The notes beneath the pieces are model-generated. The model worked only from the letters and a program-made list of their open reading frames with translations. It did not search any database and was not told where the DNA came from. The position numbers were made by a program, and so were the translations under genes. 64,000 bases of DNA. Source: Tragulus kanchil. Lineage: Eukaryota > Chordata > Mammalia > Artiodactyla > Tragulidae. Location: contig JAIOJX010000002.1 in the NCBI GenBank assembly GCA_022376925.1, forward strand, positions 63,140,001 through 63,204,000, written 5' to 3'. Positions 37,926 to 48,960 of this stretch are shown one piece after another. Position 1 is the stretch's first letter, and each line of letters begins with the position of its first letter.

Positions 37926-40900
37926 GAGTGAAAATGGAAGAATTCCTCCCCCCTGGTGCTAGTCTAAAATGCACCGTCTGTAGCTACACTGCTGATTCTG
38001 TGATCAACTTTCACCAACACCTGTTCTCCCATCTCACTCAAGCTGCCTTCCGATGCAATCACTGCCACTTCGGATTCCAGACTCAGAGGGAGTTATTGCA
38101 GCACCAGGAGCTCCACGTCCCTGGCAGCAAACTGCCCAGAGAAAATGACATGGAACACTCTCCAAGTGGAACCGAAGACAGCTTACAGCCAGCCACAGAC
38201 TTGCTGACCAGAAGCGAACTTCCCCAGAGCCAAAAGGCCATGCAGACTAAAGAAGCAAGCTCTGACACAGAGCTGGACAAGTGTGAGAAAAAGACTCAGC
38301 TCTTCCTCACTAACCAGAGACCCGAAATTCAGCCTACAACTAATAAACAAAGCTTTTCTTACACGAAAATAAAGTCGGAGCCCTCTAGTCCAAGACTCGC
38401 CTCATCTCCAGTTCAGCCTAATATTGGGCCGTCTTTCCCCGTGGGACCCTTTCTGTCCCAGTTTGCTTTTCCCCAAGATATCACAATGGTCCCTCAAGCT
38501 TCAGAGATCCTAGCCAAAATGTCTGAACTGGTACATCGCCGACTGAGGCACGGGAGCAGTAGCTACCCTCCCGTCATTTACAGTCCCTTGATGCCCAAGG
38601 GGGCTACTTGTTTTGAGTGCAACATAACCTTCAATAACTTGGATAATTATCTAGTACACAAAAAACATTACTGCAGCAGTCGATGGCAGCAGATGGCCAA
38701 GTCCCCCGAGTTCCCTGGTGTTTCAGAAAAGATGCCTGAGGCCGTGAGTCCCAGCACGGGTCAACCCTCTATCAACCTTCTCAATCCAGCGGCTCACTCG
38801 GCTGATCCTGAGAATCCACTTCTCCAAACACCCTGCCTCAATTCTTCCGCCGTTTTAGATTTAATTGGGCCAAACGGGAAGGGCCACGACAAGGACTTTT
38901 CCACTCCAGCTAAGAAGCTCTCCACCCCCAGCAGCAATGATGATAAAATTAATGGGAAACCTGTTGATGTTAAAAATCCCAGCGTCCCCTTAGTGGATGG
39001 GGAAAGTGACCCAAATAAGACGACCTGTGAAGCTTGCAACATCACTTTCAGCCGGCACGAAACCTACATGGTCCACAAACAGTATTACTGTGCAACGCGC
39101 CACGACCCTCCGCTCAAGAGGTCAGCTTCTAACAAAGTGCCTGCCATGCAGAGAACCATGCGCACGCGCAAGCGCAGGAAGATGTACGAGATGTGCCTGC
39201 CTGAACAGGATCAAAGGCCTCCATTAGTCCAGCAGCGCTTTCTGGACGTAGCCAACCTCAGCAACCCCTGCACCTCCACCCAAGAAGCCACGGAAGGGCT
39301 GGGAGAGTGCTACCACCCACGATGCGATATCTTTCCAGGAATTGTCTCAAAGCACTTGGAAACGTCCCTGGCCATGAACAAGTGTGTTCCGGTTTCGAAA
39401 TGTGACACCACTCATTCGAGTGTCTCCTGCCTGGAGATGGACGTGCCCATAGATCTCAGCAAAAAGTGTTTATCTCAGTCTGAGCGGACGACGGCGTCGC
39501 CCAAAAGGCTGCTGGACTACCACGAGTGCACCGTGTGCAAGATCAGTTTCAACAAGGTGGAAAACTACCTGGCCCACAAGCAGAATTTCTGCCCGGTCAC
39601 GGCCCATCAACGTAATGACCTGGGGCCGCTCGATAGCAAAGTGTTTGCGAATCCAGAAAGCGAACGAAACAGCCCGGATGTCAGCTATGAAAGAAGCATC
39701 ATAAAATGCTACAGTCCCTTGATGCCCAAGGGGGCTACTTGTTTTGAGTGCAACATAACCTTCAATAACTTGGATAATTATCTAGTACACAAAAAACATT
39801 ACTGCAGCAGTCGATGGCAGCAGATGGCCAAGTCCCCCGAGTTCCCTGGTGTTTCAGAAAAGATGCCTGAGGCCGTGAGTCCCAGCACGGGTCAACCCTC
39901 TATCAACCTTCTCAATCCAGCGGCTCACTCGGCTGATCCTGAGAATCCACTTCTCCAAACACCCTGCCTCAATTCTTCCGCCGTTTTAGATTTAATTGGG
40001 CCAAACGGGAAGGGCCACGACAAGGACTTTTCCACTCCAGCTAAGAAGCTCTCCACCCCCAGCAGCAATGATGATAAAATTAATGGGAAACCTGTTGATG
40101 TTAAAAATCCCAGCGTCCCCTTAGTGGATGGGGAAAGTGACCCAAATAAGACGACCTGTGAAGCTTGCAACATCACTTTCAGCCGGCACGAAACCTACAT
40201 GGTCCACAAACAGTATTACTGTGCAACGCGCCACGACCCTCCGCTCAAGAGGTCAGCTTCTAACAAAGTGCCTGCCATGCAGAGAACCATGCGCACGCGC
40301 AAGCGCAGGAAGATGTACGAGATGTGCCTGCCTGAACAGGATCAAAGGCCTCCATTAGTCCAGCAGCGCTTTCTGGACGTAGCCAACCTCAGCAACCCCT
40401 GCACCTCCACCCAAGAAGCCACGGAAGGGCTGGGAGAGTGCTACCACCCACGATGCGATATCTTTCCAGGAATTGTCTCAAAGCACTTGGAAACGTCCCT
40501 GGCCATGAACAAGTGTGTTCCGGTTTCGAAATGTGACACCACTCATTCGAGTGTCTCCTGCCTGGAGATGGACGTGCCCATAGATCTCAGCAAAAAGTGT
40601 TTATCTCAGTCTGAGCGGACGACGGCGTCGCCCAAAAGGCTGCTGGACTACCACGAGTGCACCGTGTGCAAGATCAGTTTCAACAAGGTGGAAAACTACC
40701 TGGCCCACAAGCAGAATTTCTGCCCGGTCACGGCCCATCAACGTAATGACCTGGGGCCGCTCGATAGCAAAGTGTTTGCGAATCCAGAAAGCGAACGAAA
40801 CAGCCCGGATGTCAGCTATGAAAGAAGCATCATAAAATGCGAGAAAAATGGCAATCTGAAGCAGCCTTCCCCCAATGGAAACTTATTCTCGTCCCACTTA

Positions 40901-41548
40901 GCAACACTGCAGGGCCTGAAAGTCTTCAGTGAAGCCGCTCAGCTCATCGCAACAAAAGAAGAAAACAAACATTTGTTTCTTCCCCAATGCCTGTACCCTG
41001 GAGCAATAAAGAAGGCCAAAGGAGCCGACCAGCTCTCTCCGTACTATGGAATCAAGCCAAGTGATTATGTTTCTGGTTCTCTTGTCATCCATAACGCTGA
41101 CGTGGAGCAAAGCACAAACGCGGAAAACGAATCTCCTAAAGGCCAGGCTTCTTCCAATGGGTGCGCTGTGCCCAAGAAAGATTCTCTGCCCTTGTTGCCC
41201 AAAAATCGGGGCATGGTGATCGTGAATGGTGGACTGAAGCAAGAAGAGCGCCCTGCCGCCACGCCCCAGCAAGAGAACATTGCTCAGAATCCTCAGCGTG
41301 AAGACGGCCACAAGTCTCCCTCCTGGATCTCCGAGAACCCCTTAGCCACGAACGAGAACGTCTCCCCAGGAATCCCCTCCGCAGAGGACCAGTTGTCTAG
41401 TATAGCTAAAGGTGTGAATGGCTCCACCCAGGCTCCCACCAGTGGGAAATACTGCCGGCTGTGTGACATCCAGTTCAACAACCTCTCAAACTTTATAACT
41501 CACAAGAAGTTTTATTGCTCATCACATGCAGCGGAACACGTCAAATGA
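37926..41548 (+). CDS. ZFPM2: ZFPM2 (FOG2) last coding exon, zinc fingers 3-8, with an internal 1131-bp in-frame duplication
   Basis: The acceptor TTTCTCCAG ends at 37925 and coding resumes as Gly-Val-Lys-Met-Glu-Glu. Two C2H2 fingers follow at 37970-38032 and 38054-38116. C2HC finger 5 lies at 38609-38674 and finger 6 at 39026-39091. A basic RTRKRRK (possible nuclear localisation signal) is at 39161-39181 and the CtBP corepressor motif PIDLSK at 39446-39463. Finger 7 is at 39527-39592, and the C-terminal C2HC finger at 41453-41518. The protein ends HAAEHVK before TGA at 41546-41548. FOG2 modulates GATA4-dependent transcription in heart and gonad development. Positions 38579-39709 are repeated exactly at 39710-40840, so fingers 5-7, the basic cluster and PIDLSK occur twice. 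The open frame extends upstream to 37724, but those 67 residues are intron read-through. Without the repeat the exon has the length expected for an approximately 1151-residue FOG2. Confidence 0.96.
38579..40840 (+). repeat. Tandem duplication, unit 1131 bp, inside the last ZFPM2 exon
   Basis: Copy 1 is 38579-39709 and copy 2 is 39710-40840, with identical translations. The junction falls exactly on a codon boundary (TGC|TAC, Ile-Ile-Lys-Cys|Tyr-Ser-Pro). The unit is 377 codons, so the frame is kept. I see no microhomology and no filler at the joint. Confidence 0.97.
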
Positions 41549-42565
41549 AATCACCAATTAAAAGAGCATCAGTCACCTTTGGTACCAGTGTTTAGTATGT
41601 TGTTCTACCCAGTACAGATTAAAAAACAAACAAAAAAGCTGTTTGAATTACATCCGGGCGATCAGGAGATAATTCATTATGGCTGAGTTGAAGACTTAAG
41701 GTGTAATTTCATTACAGTCCATTAGTAAAGTGTATTATTGGTGCCATTTTCAAAAAAAATTAATTTATTTTACCAGCAGTATTCATAGCTGTGGTTATGT
41801 TATTTTTTATTTAAAAACTTTATATTAAAGTCATTTGTAATGTTATTGTATAGTTATTGTGTAGCACATATGGTTTGCACTGTAAGTAGCTTTTAAAGAA
41901 AATAGTCACAAACAATACAGAAAAGCATTTTAGAAATAGCTTCCAAAGCACTTGTGTATCTTGATTTCTTCTTATATGCTGTTGCAGATATATGTATATG
42001 CTAAAATATAACTTGCAAAGATGTTCTAAATACATGTGCTATAAGTTCGCCTTAAGATTTCAATCCTTGGATAATCAGGCTCCGTTTGCACTTTATATTT
42101 TAGCAGATACAGTCTCTTAGTCACTAGGCTTTGCATTTGTATGTAGCCGTATGTTTCTGTCCATTTTCTTAATCTGAAACATGTATGTTAAATGAAGATG
42201 GCAATTTTTTTCTTGTATAGTACTTGTATTTTCTTTCGCTGATGCAGCTCTGTCTCAATTTTTAAACCTTTGCTGTTAAATGCAATACTTTATAAGAATG
42301 AACAAAATTACTGGAAGCAGTATTGTAAGTGATGAAGTAGTATTCATCGGTTTTATCTTTTGAAAGGCACAGTCTAAATCGAAACCCTAAACTCAATGCT
42401 GCAAGTATGAATTTAATTCATATATAAGATCTATTTAAATAGAAGAGTAGCAATACTGCACCTGGTGATCACAAAGATAATGTTCTACTTCTGATAGAAA
42501 TAATTTCTCAACAAATGTTGTTACTATGCATGTATATGGATGGAATAAAATTCCAGATTGTTGGA
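41549..42565 (+). other. ZFPM2: ZFPM2 3' untranslated region (end inferred)
   Basis: AT-rich sequence follows the stop codon and contains no SINE. A canonical AATAAA lies at 42544-42549, followed by a T-rich stretch near 42580. This gives a 3' UTR of about 1 kb, which fits my recollection of mammalian ZFPM2. There is no duplication in this stretch. The cleavage site is inferred, not seen. Confidence 0.65.
42544..42549 (+). promoter_or_regulatory. Candidate ZFPM2 polyadenylation signal AATAAA
   Basis: A perfect AATAAA hexamer about 1 kb after the stop, with a T-rich run about 30 bases downstream. Other A/T-rich hexamers exist in the UTR, so alternative sites are possible. Confidence 0.55.
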
Positions 42566-42956
42566 GAAGTTTGGCATACTTTTTTTTCTTTAAAATACGA
42601 AGGGAATCCTATCTAGCTGTTCTTTGTAACATGAATAGGTTCAAAACAGTATTGAATAGATGTATTAAAGTGATGAAAAACCAGTAAAGGGAGAGGTTGT
42701 CCTTATAGGCACAGAGTTAATGTAACTTATTATATTAAAGTGAACTGGAGACTCCAGGCTCTGAAACTAGCTAAGTTCTTCATTATAAATATGTATAATA
42801 AGCACTGTCATTTGGTTCTCTGCCCCCTGGCCCCAGTACCAACTTTAACACAGAAAAAGATTACATAAATGTCTGAAAGACTTACAAAATCTACCTTAAG
42901 AATTGGCACCAAAGTTTACCACATACACCCAAATTTTAGATGGAGTTTACCAGAGA
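42566..42956. other. Downstream flank of ZFPM2, no recognised feature
   Basis: Single-copy AT-rich DNA after the inferred transcript end. Confidence 0.45.
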
Positions 42957-43152
42957 GGGCTTCCCGGGTGGTTCAGTGGTAAAGAATCCACCTGATATAG
43001 GACACACCAATTCAATCCTTGGATCAGAAAGATCCTCTGTGGGAGGAAATGGCAGCCCACTCGAGTATTCTTACCTGGGGAATCCCATGGACAGAGGAGC
43101 CTGGCAGTCCATAGGTTCGCAAAGAGTCGGGCACGACTTGGCATGCTGGCAC
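42957..43152 (+). repeat. Bov-tA SINE
   Basis: GGGCTTCCCGGGTGGTTCAG to GAGTCGGGCACGACTTGGC. Diverged in the middle. It lies outside all duplications. Confidence 0.9.
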
Positions 43153-43745
43153 TAGAGAAAGAGATTGGTATTTTGAGAAGCAGCAAAGTGGTATGGTAAG
43201 TGACTCTGATGAATAAAGATGCAAGGATTTCCTGCCGGCAATTTGTAAAAGACCCTAGTTTTCACATGTTTCGTTTGTTCATTCTAAGGGTTTGCATGTT
43301 GAGGGGGAGTGAAGAACAGACAATGTTGGCTAGATCGTGGCAGACCTAATGTACAGGCCTCAGAGGTGCTGAGATGTGATTCAGGGGATAAGATGGCACT
43401 TCTTACCCATCAAGACAGATGCAGTCTACTGTAGTTTTGAGAACACCCCCTAATTGGAAAGGCAGTTGCCTCACCTGTGGTTAGGACATGCTGTGTGCAA
43501 GTAGGTTGCGATGCACTATTATTCTTCCTTATTGAATTTGGTAGCGTAATGAACATAAGGTACTAGTCCCAAATGTAGCTTATAAATACTGTGACAAAAC
43601 ATTTTTTAAAAAAATACTGCGTGGTCAAGAATTTTTCTCTGATTGCATGTTGAGAATAACTATTTTTAAATGTCAAATCTTGACCTTAGATGATATTTTC
43701 CATTTTACTGACTAACCAGTGAGCTGAACAGAACTTACATTCTTT
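43153..43745. other. Intergenic, no recognised feature
   Basis: Single-copy sequence with no gene or clear repeat seen. Confidence 0.5.
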
Positions 43746-44059
43746 TTTTTTTTTTAATTATGGCCATTAACTAGCAATGTTGAGCACCTATTTTTTTTAA
43801 TTTTGGCCTCTTTTATTGGTTTTTTATTTATTTATTTTCATCCATCTTTATTCTTTGGCATGTGTGGGCCTCCCATTGCAGTGGCCTCTTGTTGCAGAGC
43901 ACCAGCTCTGGGCACATGTGCTCCAGAGCACTGGCTCATAATTGGACACACCAGTCCAGCTGCTCCGTGGCACTTGGGATCTTCCCAGGCCAGGGATCAA
44001 ACTGGTGCCCCTTGCACTGTAAGGCAGACTCTTTACCCACTGGACCACCAGGGAAGCCC
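43746..44059 (-). repeat. CHR-type SINE
   Basis: Poly-T start, GGGCTTCCCTGGTGGTCCAG at its - strand head. Near-perfect target-site repeats CAGAACTTACATTCTT (43730) and CAGAACTTATATTCTT (44060). Confidence 0.88.
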
Positions 44060-44628
44060 CAGAACTTATATTCTTAATAGAGTTTTGTAGGAGTTTCTTA
44101 TTAAAGTATCATGTTCCTCTCTCCCACTTCTCTCCCCACCCATGTTCCATTTTAAAGGGAACATCTTTAAAATGCCAACATGTGTGTATTTTGGGGGGCA
44201 GGGTACATTAGGCTACATACTACGTCTATTTAAAAACACAAAAAAAGTCCTGTCTGTAGAGCCTGGGAATCATTTAAAGTCTTTTCAGATCCTTCTAATA
44301 TGTTAGAGTGTTAACTGGGACAGGATGTGAAGACTGAATGAGACTCAGGGGTATAGACAAAAAGAAAAGGGGAAACCAATGTGAGAATGTTGGAGGAAGA
44401 CTATGACTAGGGTAGGGTCGAAAAAGGTAGGTGAAATAATAAGGAAAACCACCTATCATATTGGAAACCCTGAAATACCTATGCACTAGGTCGCAAAGAC
44501 TATTTCAAGTACTGTTTGTATAGCTGAAAATAATTTCTAATAGCCATTCACATAATGAAATATCATAGGTGGAAATCATGTCCTTTGGACCAGAACCAGA
44601 CCCTACAGCATATAGAGGATATAAAAGT

Positions 44629-44646
44629 ATATGTACATGTACATAT
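44629..44646. other. 18-bp perfect palindrome
   Basis: ATATGTACATGTACATAT is its own reverse complement. It is followed directly by an inverted repeat TATCATT-ATC-AATGATA. It is duplicated at 45741-45758. Confidence 0.6.
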
Positions 44647-44999
44647 CATTATCAATGATACCCAAAAAGTAGCATTTCAGGATGAAGAGTGAATAAAAAG
44701 ATTTTTTTTAAGAAGAGGCAAGATTGGAAAATTAAAGAAAATGAAGGTATAATTAGAATCTGGTGTTACAAGACTGCAAGGCTGAGGTTTATGTGCCTGC
44801 CTGTGAAAATTGAATTTAGGAATGGTAGTTGAGTCAGTGTGAGGCTTAGATGCTAGAGAGGAAGATTAGTTAGAATTGATGGTCCAAATAGTTGAGTCTA
44901 TTCCAGGTAAGTAAAGAAGGACAGGTCTGTGTCTGGATTACATAACAGATATTGAAGGCCAAATCAGAAGATATTGGTAAGATGTCCGTGTAAGGTAAT

Positions 45000-45171
45000 C
45001 TTGTTGCAGAGCACCAGCTCTGGGCACATGTGCTCCAGAGCACTGGCTCATAATTGGACACACCAGTCCAGCTGCTCCGTGGCACTTGGGATCTTCCCAG
45101 GCCAGGGATCAAACTGGTGCCCCTTGCACTGTAAGGCAGACTCTTTACCCACTGGACCACCAGGGAAGCCC
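45000..45171 (-). repeat. CHR-type SINE, head half only (duplicate)
   Basis: Counterpart of 43888-44059. The poly-T side is missing because the unit starts inside the element. Confidence 0.88.
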
Positions 45172-46122
45172 CAGAACTTATATTCTTAATAGAGTTTTGT
45201 AGGAGTTTCTTATTAAAGTATCATGTTCCTCTCTCCCACTTCTCTCCCCACCCATGTTCCATTTTAAAGGGAACATCTTTAAAATGCCAACATGTGTGTA
45301 TTTTGGGGGGCAGGGTACATTAGGCTACATACTACGTCAATTTAAAAAAAAAAAAAAAGTCCTGTCTGTAGAGCCTGGGAATCATTTAAAGTCTTTTCAG
45401 ATCCTTCTAATATGTTAGAGTGTTAACTGGGACAGGATGTGAAGACTGAATGAGACTCAGGGGTATAGACAAAAAGAAAAGGGGAAACCAATGTGAGAAT
45501 GTTGGAGGAAGACTATGACTAGGGTAGGGTCGAAAAAGGTAGGTGAAATAATAAGGAAAACCACCTATCATATTGGAAACCCTGAAATACCTATGCACTA
45601 GGTCGCAAAGACTATTTCAAGTACTGTTTGTATAGCTGAAAATAATTTCTAATAGCCATTCACATAATGAAATATCATAGGTGGAAATCATGTCCTTTGG
45701 ACCAGAACCAGACCCTACAGCATATAGAGGATATAAAAGTATATGTACATGTACATATCATTATCAATGATACCCAAAAAGTAGCATTTCAGGATGAAGA
45801 GTGAATAAAAAGATTTTTTTTAAGAAGAGGCAAGATTGGAAAATTAAAGAAAATGAAGGTATAATTAGAATCTGGTGTTACAAGACTGCAAGGCTGAGGT
45901 TTATGTGCCTGCCTGTGAAAATTGAATTTAGGAATGGTAGTTGAGTCAGTGTGAGGCTTAGATGCTAGAGAGGAAGATTAGTTAGAATTGATGGTCCAAA
46001 TAGTTGAGTCTATTCCAGGTAAGTAAAGAAGGACAGGTCTGTGTCTGGATTACATAACAGATATTGAAGGCCAAATCAGGGAAGATTCGATCCTCACTGG
46101 TAAGATGTCCGTGTAAGGTAAC

Positions 46123-46847
46123 ATGTAGGTCAGAATATTAGCACCCATTGAATGGTCTACGGGAAGGATGATAAAAAGGCAAAGGTTTATATTTGTTCTT
46201 CAAATTGTTCTTAGTATTTAAATGTTTTATGTAACACTAAAACCTACTAAATCAGCATATCCTAGAGTGGGTCTGGATTTCTGAAGACTTTCGGCAGAAC
46301 AGCCATAACATATTCTGTGGTATCCTTCCTTGAGCACAAGTTGAGAGTCATTGAATTAAACATAAACAGAATGGGAAGACATATTTTGTGGTCAACACCA
46401 AAATAAGCTGACAGCAGAATTTATTACACAATTAATCTTCAAAGTGTTGCTGTCTGGTACGTAACCCGTTTGAGTGTTTAAAACCTATATTTTTAAATAA
46501 TTTAACATACGTATTTTAATATTGAAATTGAACCCAAATATTAAGTCAGAATGGAATCTGTAAGCACTATCTGAAAATCTTTTAATCAGGCAGAACCTTC
46601 TCATTTTCAGGCAAAACTAAGCGTCAGAGACTTTAGACAGGTCCTGTTCTTGAATTCCCTCCCCTCGTCATGTTCCTTTCAGCACTAAACCAAAAGGAAA
46701 TGCTAGACAAGCAGTTAAAATTCCAGTTACTTTTCCTCTCTCTTATACACTTAAGTCTAGCTCAGGTGTTCTCTGCAGGTAAGGAAAAGTGACCAGATTC
46801 ATTTCTTAGGACTGTTGTAACCATTAACATGGACTGGGTGACTGAAA
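46123..46847. other. Intergenic, no recognised feature
   Basis: Single-copy AT-rich DNA. Confidence 0.5.
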
Positions 46848-46946
46848 GGGTTTCCTTTGTGGCTCAGCAGAATCAGACCTGGTATGCTCCCTGGGTTGGG
46901 GCGGTCCCCTGAAGAAGGTGATAGGCTACCCACTCCAGTACACTTG
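46848..46946 (+). repeat. Bov-tA SINE, 5' half, followed by a second unit
   Basis: GGGTTTCCTTTGTGGCTCAG to CACTCCAGTACACTT, then a fresh Bov-tA head at 46947. It looks like one SINE inserted into, or joined to, another. Confidence 0.8.
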
Positions 46947-47148
46947 GGCTTCCCTGGTGGCTCAAACAGGAAAAAGTCTGCCTGCAATGCAGGTAGACCT
47001 GGGTTCGATTCCTGGATTGGGAAGATTCTGTGGAGGAAGGCATGACAACTCACTCCAGTATTCTTGCCTGGAGAATCCCCAAGGACAGAGTGGCCTCGTG
47101 AGCTACAGTCCATGGTCGCAAAGAGTTGACTAAGTACAAACACAGGTG
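46947..47148 (+). repeat. Bov-tA SINE, nearly complete
   Basis: GGGCTTCCCTGGTGGCTCAA, GGGTTCGATTCCTGG and GTCGCAAAGAGTTGACTAAG. Confidence 0.9.
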
Positions 47149-47765
47149 ACTTAAAACAACAGAAATGTGTTCTTTCTGGCACTAAAGATACTCTGCACAT
47201 CAGAATGCCTAATTTTACAACCTACTCCTACTGAGCTCATATTATGTTAATATTTTTCCTCTATCCAGTCCCAGTCAGTTATTTCCTCAAAGACTCAGAT
47301 TCCTCTTACTGGAGAATGGTATTCAGAAGCCAAGAGCTTAACCCTAGGTGTGTTTACTGCTCCTGGACATCCCTGCTTTTAGACCATCTCAGCAGGTAGA
47401 GCTAGAATATATGTATGTATAGTAACCAATCTATGTACACATTTCCATATGTATTTCTGCACTACATATATTTTAAAGTAAACTTAGGTTAATACTGATA
47501 ATATATCAAACTCCAACCTAGCACTTATGTTAACCTTTGGGTCAGCATAAAGAATTCTTTTCTTTAGTACTCATTGATATGTTTTATTTCTATTTTTAGA
47601 AATAATTTTCAGATGGTCTTTAAAATAATTTTAATTTTAATTTTTATTTTACTTTTTTGTTGAAATTATCTTTAAAATAATTTTTAAAGATGTCTAGAAC
47701 TAAAACTATTTTATAGCTCTACTTCTACATAAAAATAACTTATTTCTTAATAGTTAAGAATTTTT
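47149..47765. other. Intergenic, no recognised feature
   Basis: AT-rich, with a very T-rich stretch at about 47600-47680. Confidence 0.5.
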
Positions 47766-47892
47766 ATGTGTTAGTCACTCAGTTGTGTCCAAGTCTTTGT
47801 AATGCCATGTACTGTAGCCCTCCAGGCTCCTCTGTCCATAGAATTCTCCAGGCAAGAATACTGGAGTGGGTAGCCATTTCCTTCTCCAGGGA
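47766..47892 (-). repeat. Bov-tA SINE, 3' part
   Basis: The + strand reads GTTAGTCACTCAGTTGTGTC to CCATTTCCTTCTCCAGGG. The tRNA-like head is absent. Confidence 0.85.
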
Positions 47893-48584
47893 AAGTATTT
47901 TTAAAATATACAGTTATACTTCTTTCAGCACCACTATTCACACTTACAAATGTCCCCATCTGGATAATAAATTCTAAAGTGACCCTACAGCAAATTGATC
48001 TGAGCCTAGTAGACCCTTTGAATGCTGGGATTTAGAGCGAAGCCTCTGCAACTGGAAGGTCCCTAAGAGTCCCTTGAGGATCTTCTTACACTGCAGACTC
48101 TGATTGAGTAGGACCTGGGAGGAGAGGGACCTGAGAGTCTTGCATTTCTAAGAAGCTCCCAGGTGAGATAAATGCTGCAGGCATGCAGACCGCTTTGAGG
48201 GACAAGGCTAAAGATGACACTGTTGTCCTGCCACTAGAGTTCTGTGCACTTGCTAGTGTCACCAGTTCCATGCAGTGTTGCTCCCTTCCTTTGCTCCAGC
48301 CCCCATTCCTACCGAACTCCATAACTCTAAGTCTGTAGCTCTTTTCTTCATTTCTATTTCTATTCATTTCTATTTCTGGTTGAAAGTATACGACCAGACC
48401 ACTCAAAATGACTGCTCTCTGGCTTGCTATCCATCCCCTGCTTGACCAGTGCCTGCTCCACCTACACCCTACTCAGCAGACTCACCTGCTCCCTTAATCA
48501 GAGCCTAATTAGTAAATGCCTACATTCTTGCCCCAGGCCCCAGCTGGTGATGATTGTTCTAATCTTTAAATTAGATGGTTCTCA
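47893..48584. other. Intergenic, no recognised feature
   Basis: No gene or clear repeat seen. Confidence 0.45.
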
Positions 48585-48960
48585 GATGGTGAGGGGTGAG
48601 CGCCTCTGCTGGTTTCCCTGGTAACCAATGAGCCAACCTGAAACCAATTCCCTTTATAACTTGATCACCTCCTTCTGCTGGTAGCAAAGACTGTTGCTGT
48701 GCCTCTTTTGCCCTCCCTCACATACGGTGAGCGTGCTGCTCCAGGACCTTACTTCAGATGTGTAAAGCACCTCTGTCCACTTAAACCGTTGATGTCTCCA
48801 TCGCTAACTCTGGTCTCTTTCTTCCGTCTTGAGTTTGGACAAATACAGACCTTGAAGGCCTGCAGGGAGCAGCCCACCAGGAGGATTGTCCATCATACAA
48901 ACAAGGCAAGTTTATATCAATTGGTAAATTACATTGGCCTAATTTGATAGGGGGGACTAG
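48585..48960 (+). mobile_element. Possible LTR remnant
   Basis: GTAACCAATGAGCC (CCAAT-like), CCCTTTATAACTTG (TATA-like) and CTTTCTTCCGTCTTGAG occur in LTR-like order. No family is assigned and the ends are not visible. Its 3' part from 48800 is duplicated at 49891. Confidence 0.35.

Larger units (their letters stand above)
43888..46122. repeat. Tandem duplication, unit 1112 bp
   Basis: Copy 1 is 43888-44999 and copy 2 is 45000-46122. The end of copy 1 next to the joint lacks about 18 bases that copy 2 keeps at about 46078-46097. Copy 2 begins inside a CHR SINE. Confidence 0.93.

Noticed and set aside
40898..41311. 137-residue - strand frame opposite the last exon
   Set aside because: Shadow of ZFPM2 coding sequence.
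48585..48960. A gene promoter (CCAAT and TATA-like boxes)
   Set aside because: No exon follows, and the layout fits a decayed LTR better. Kept only as a low-confidence LTR.
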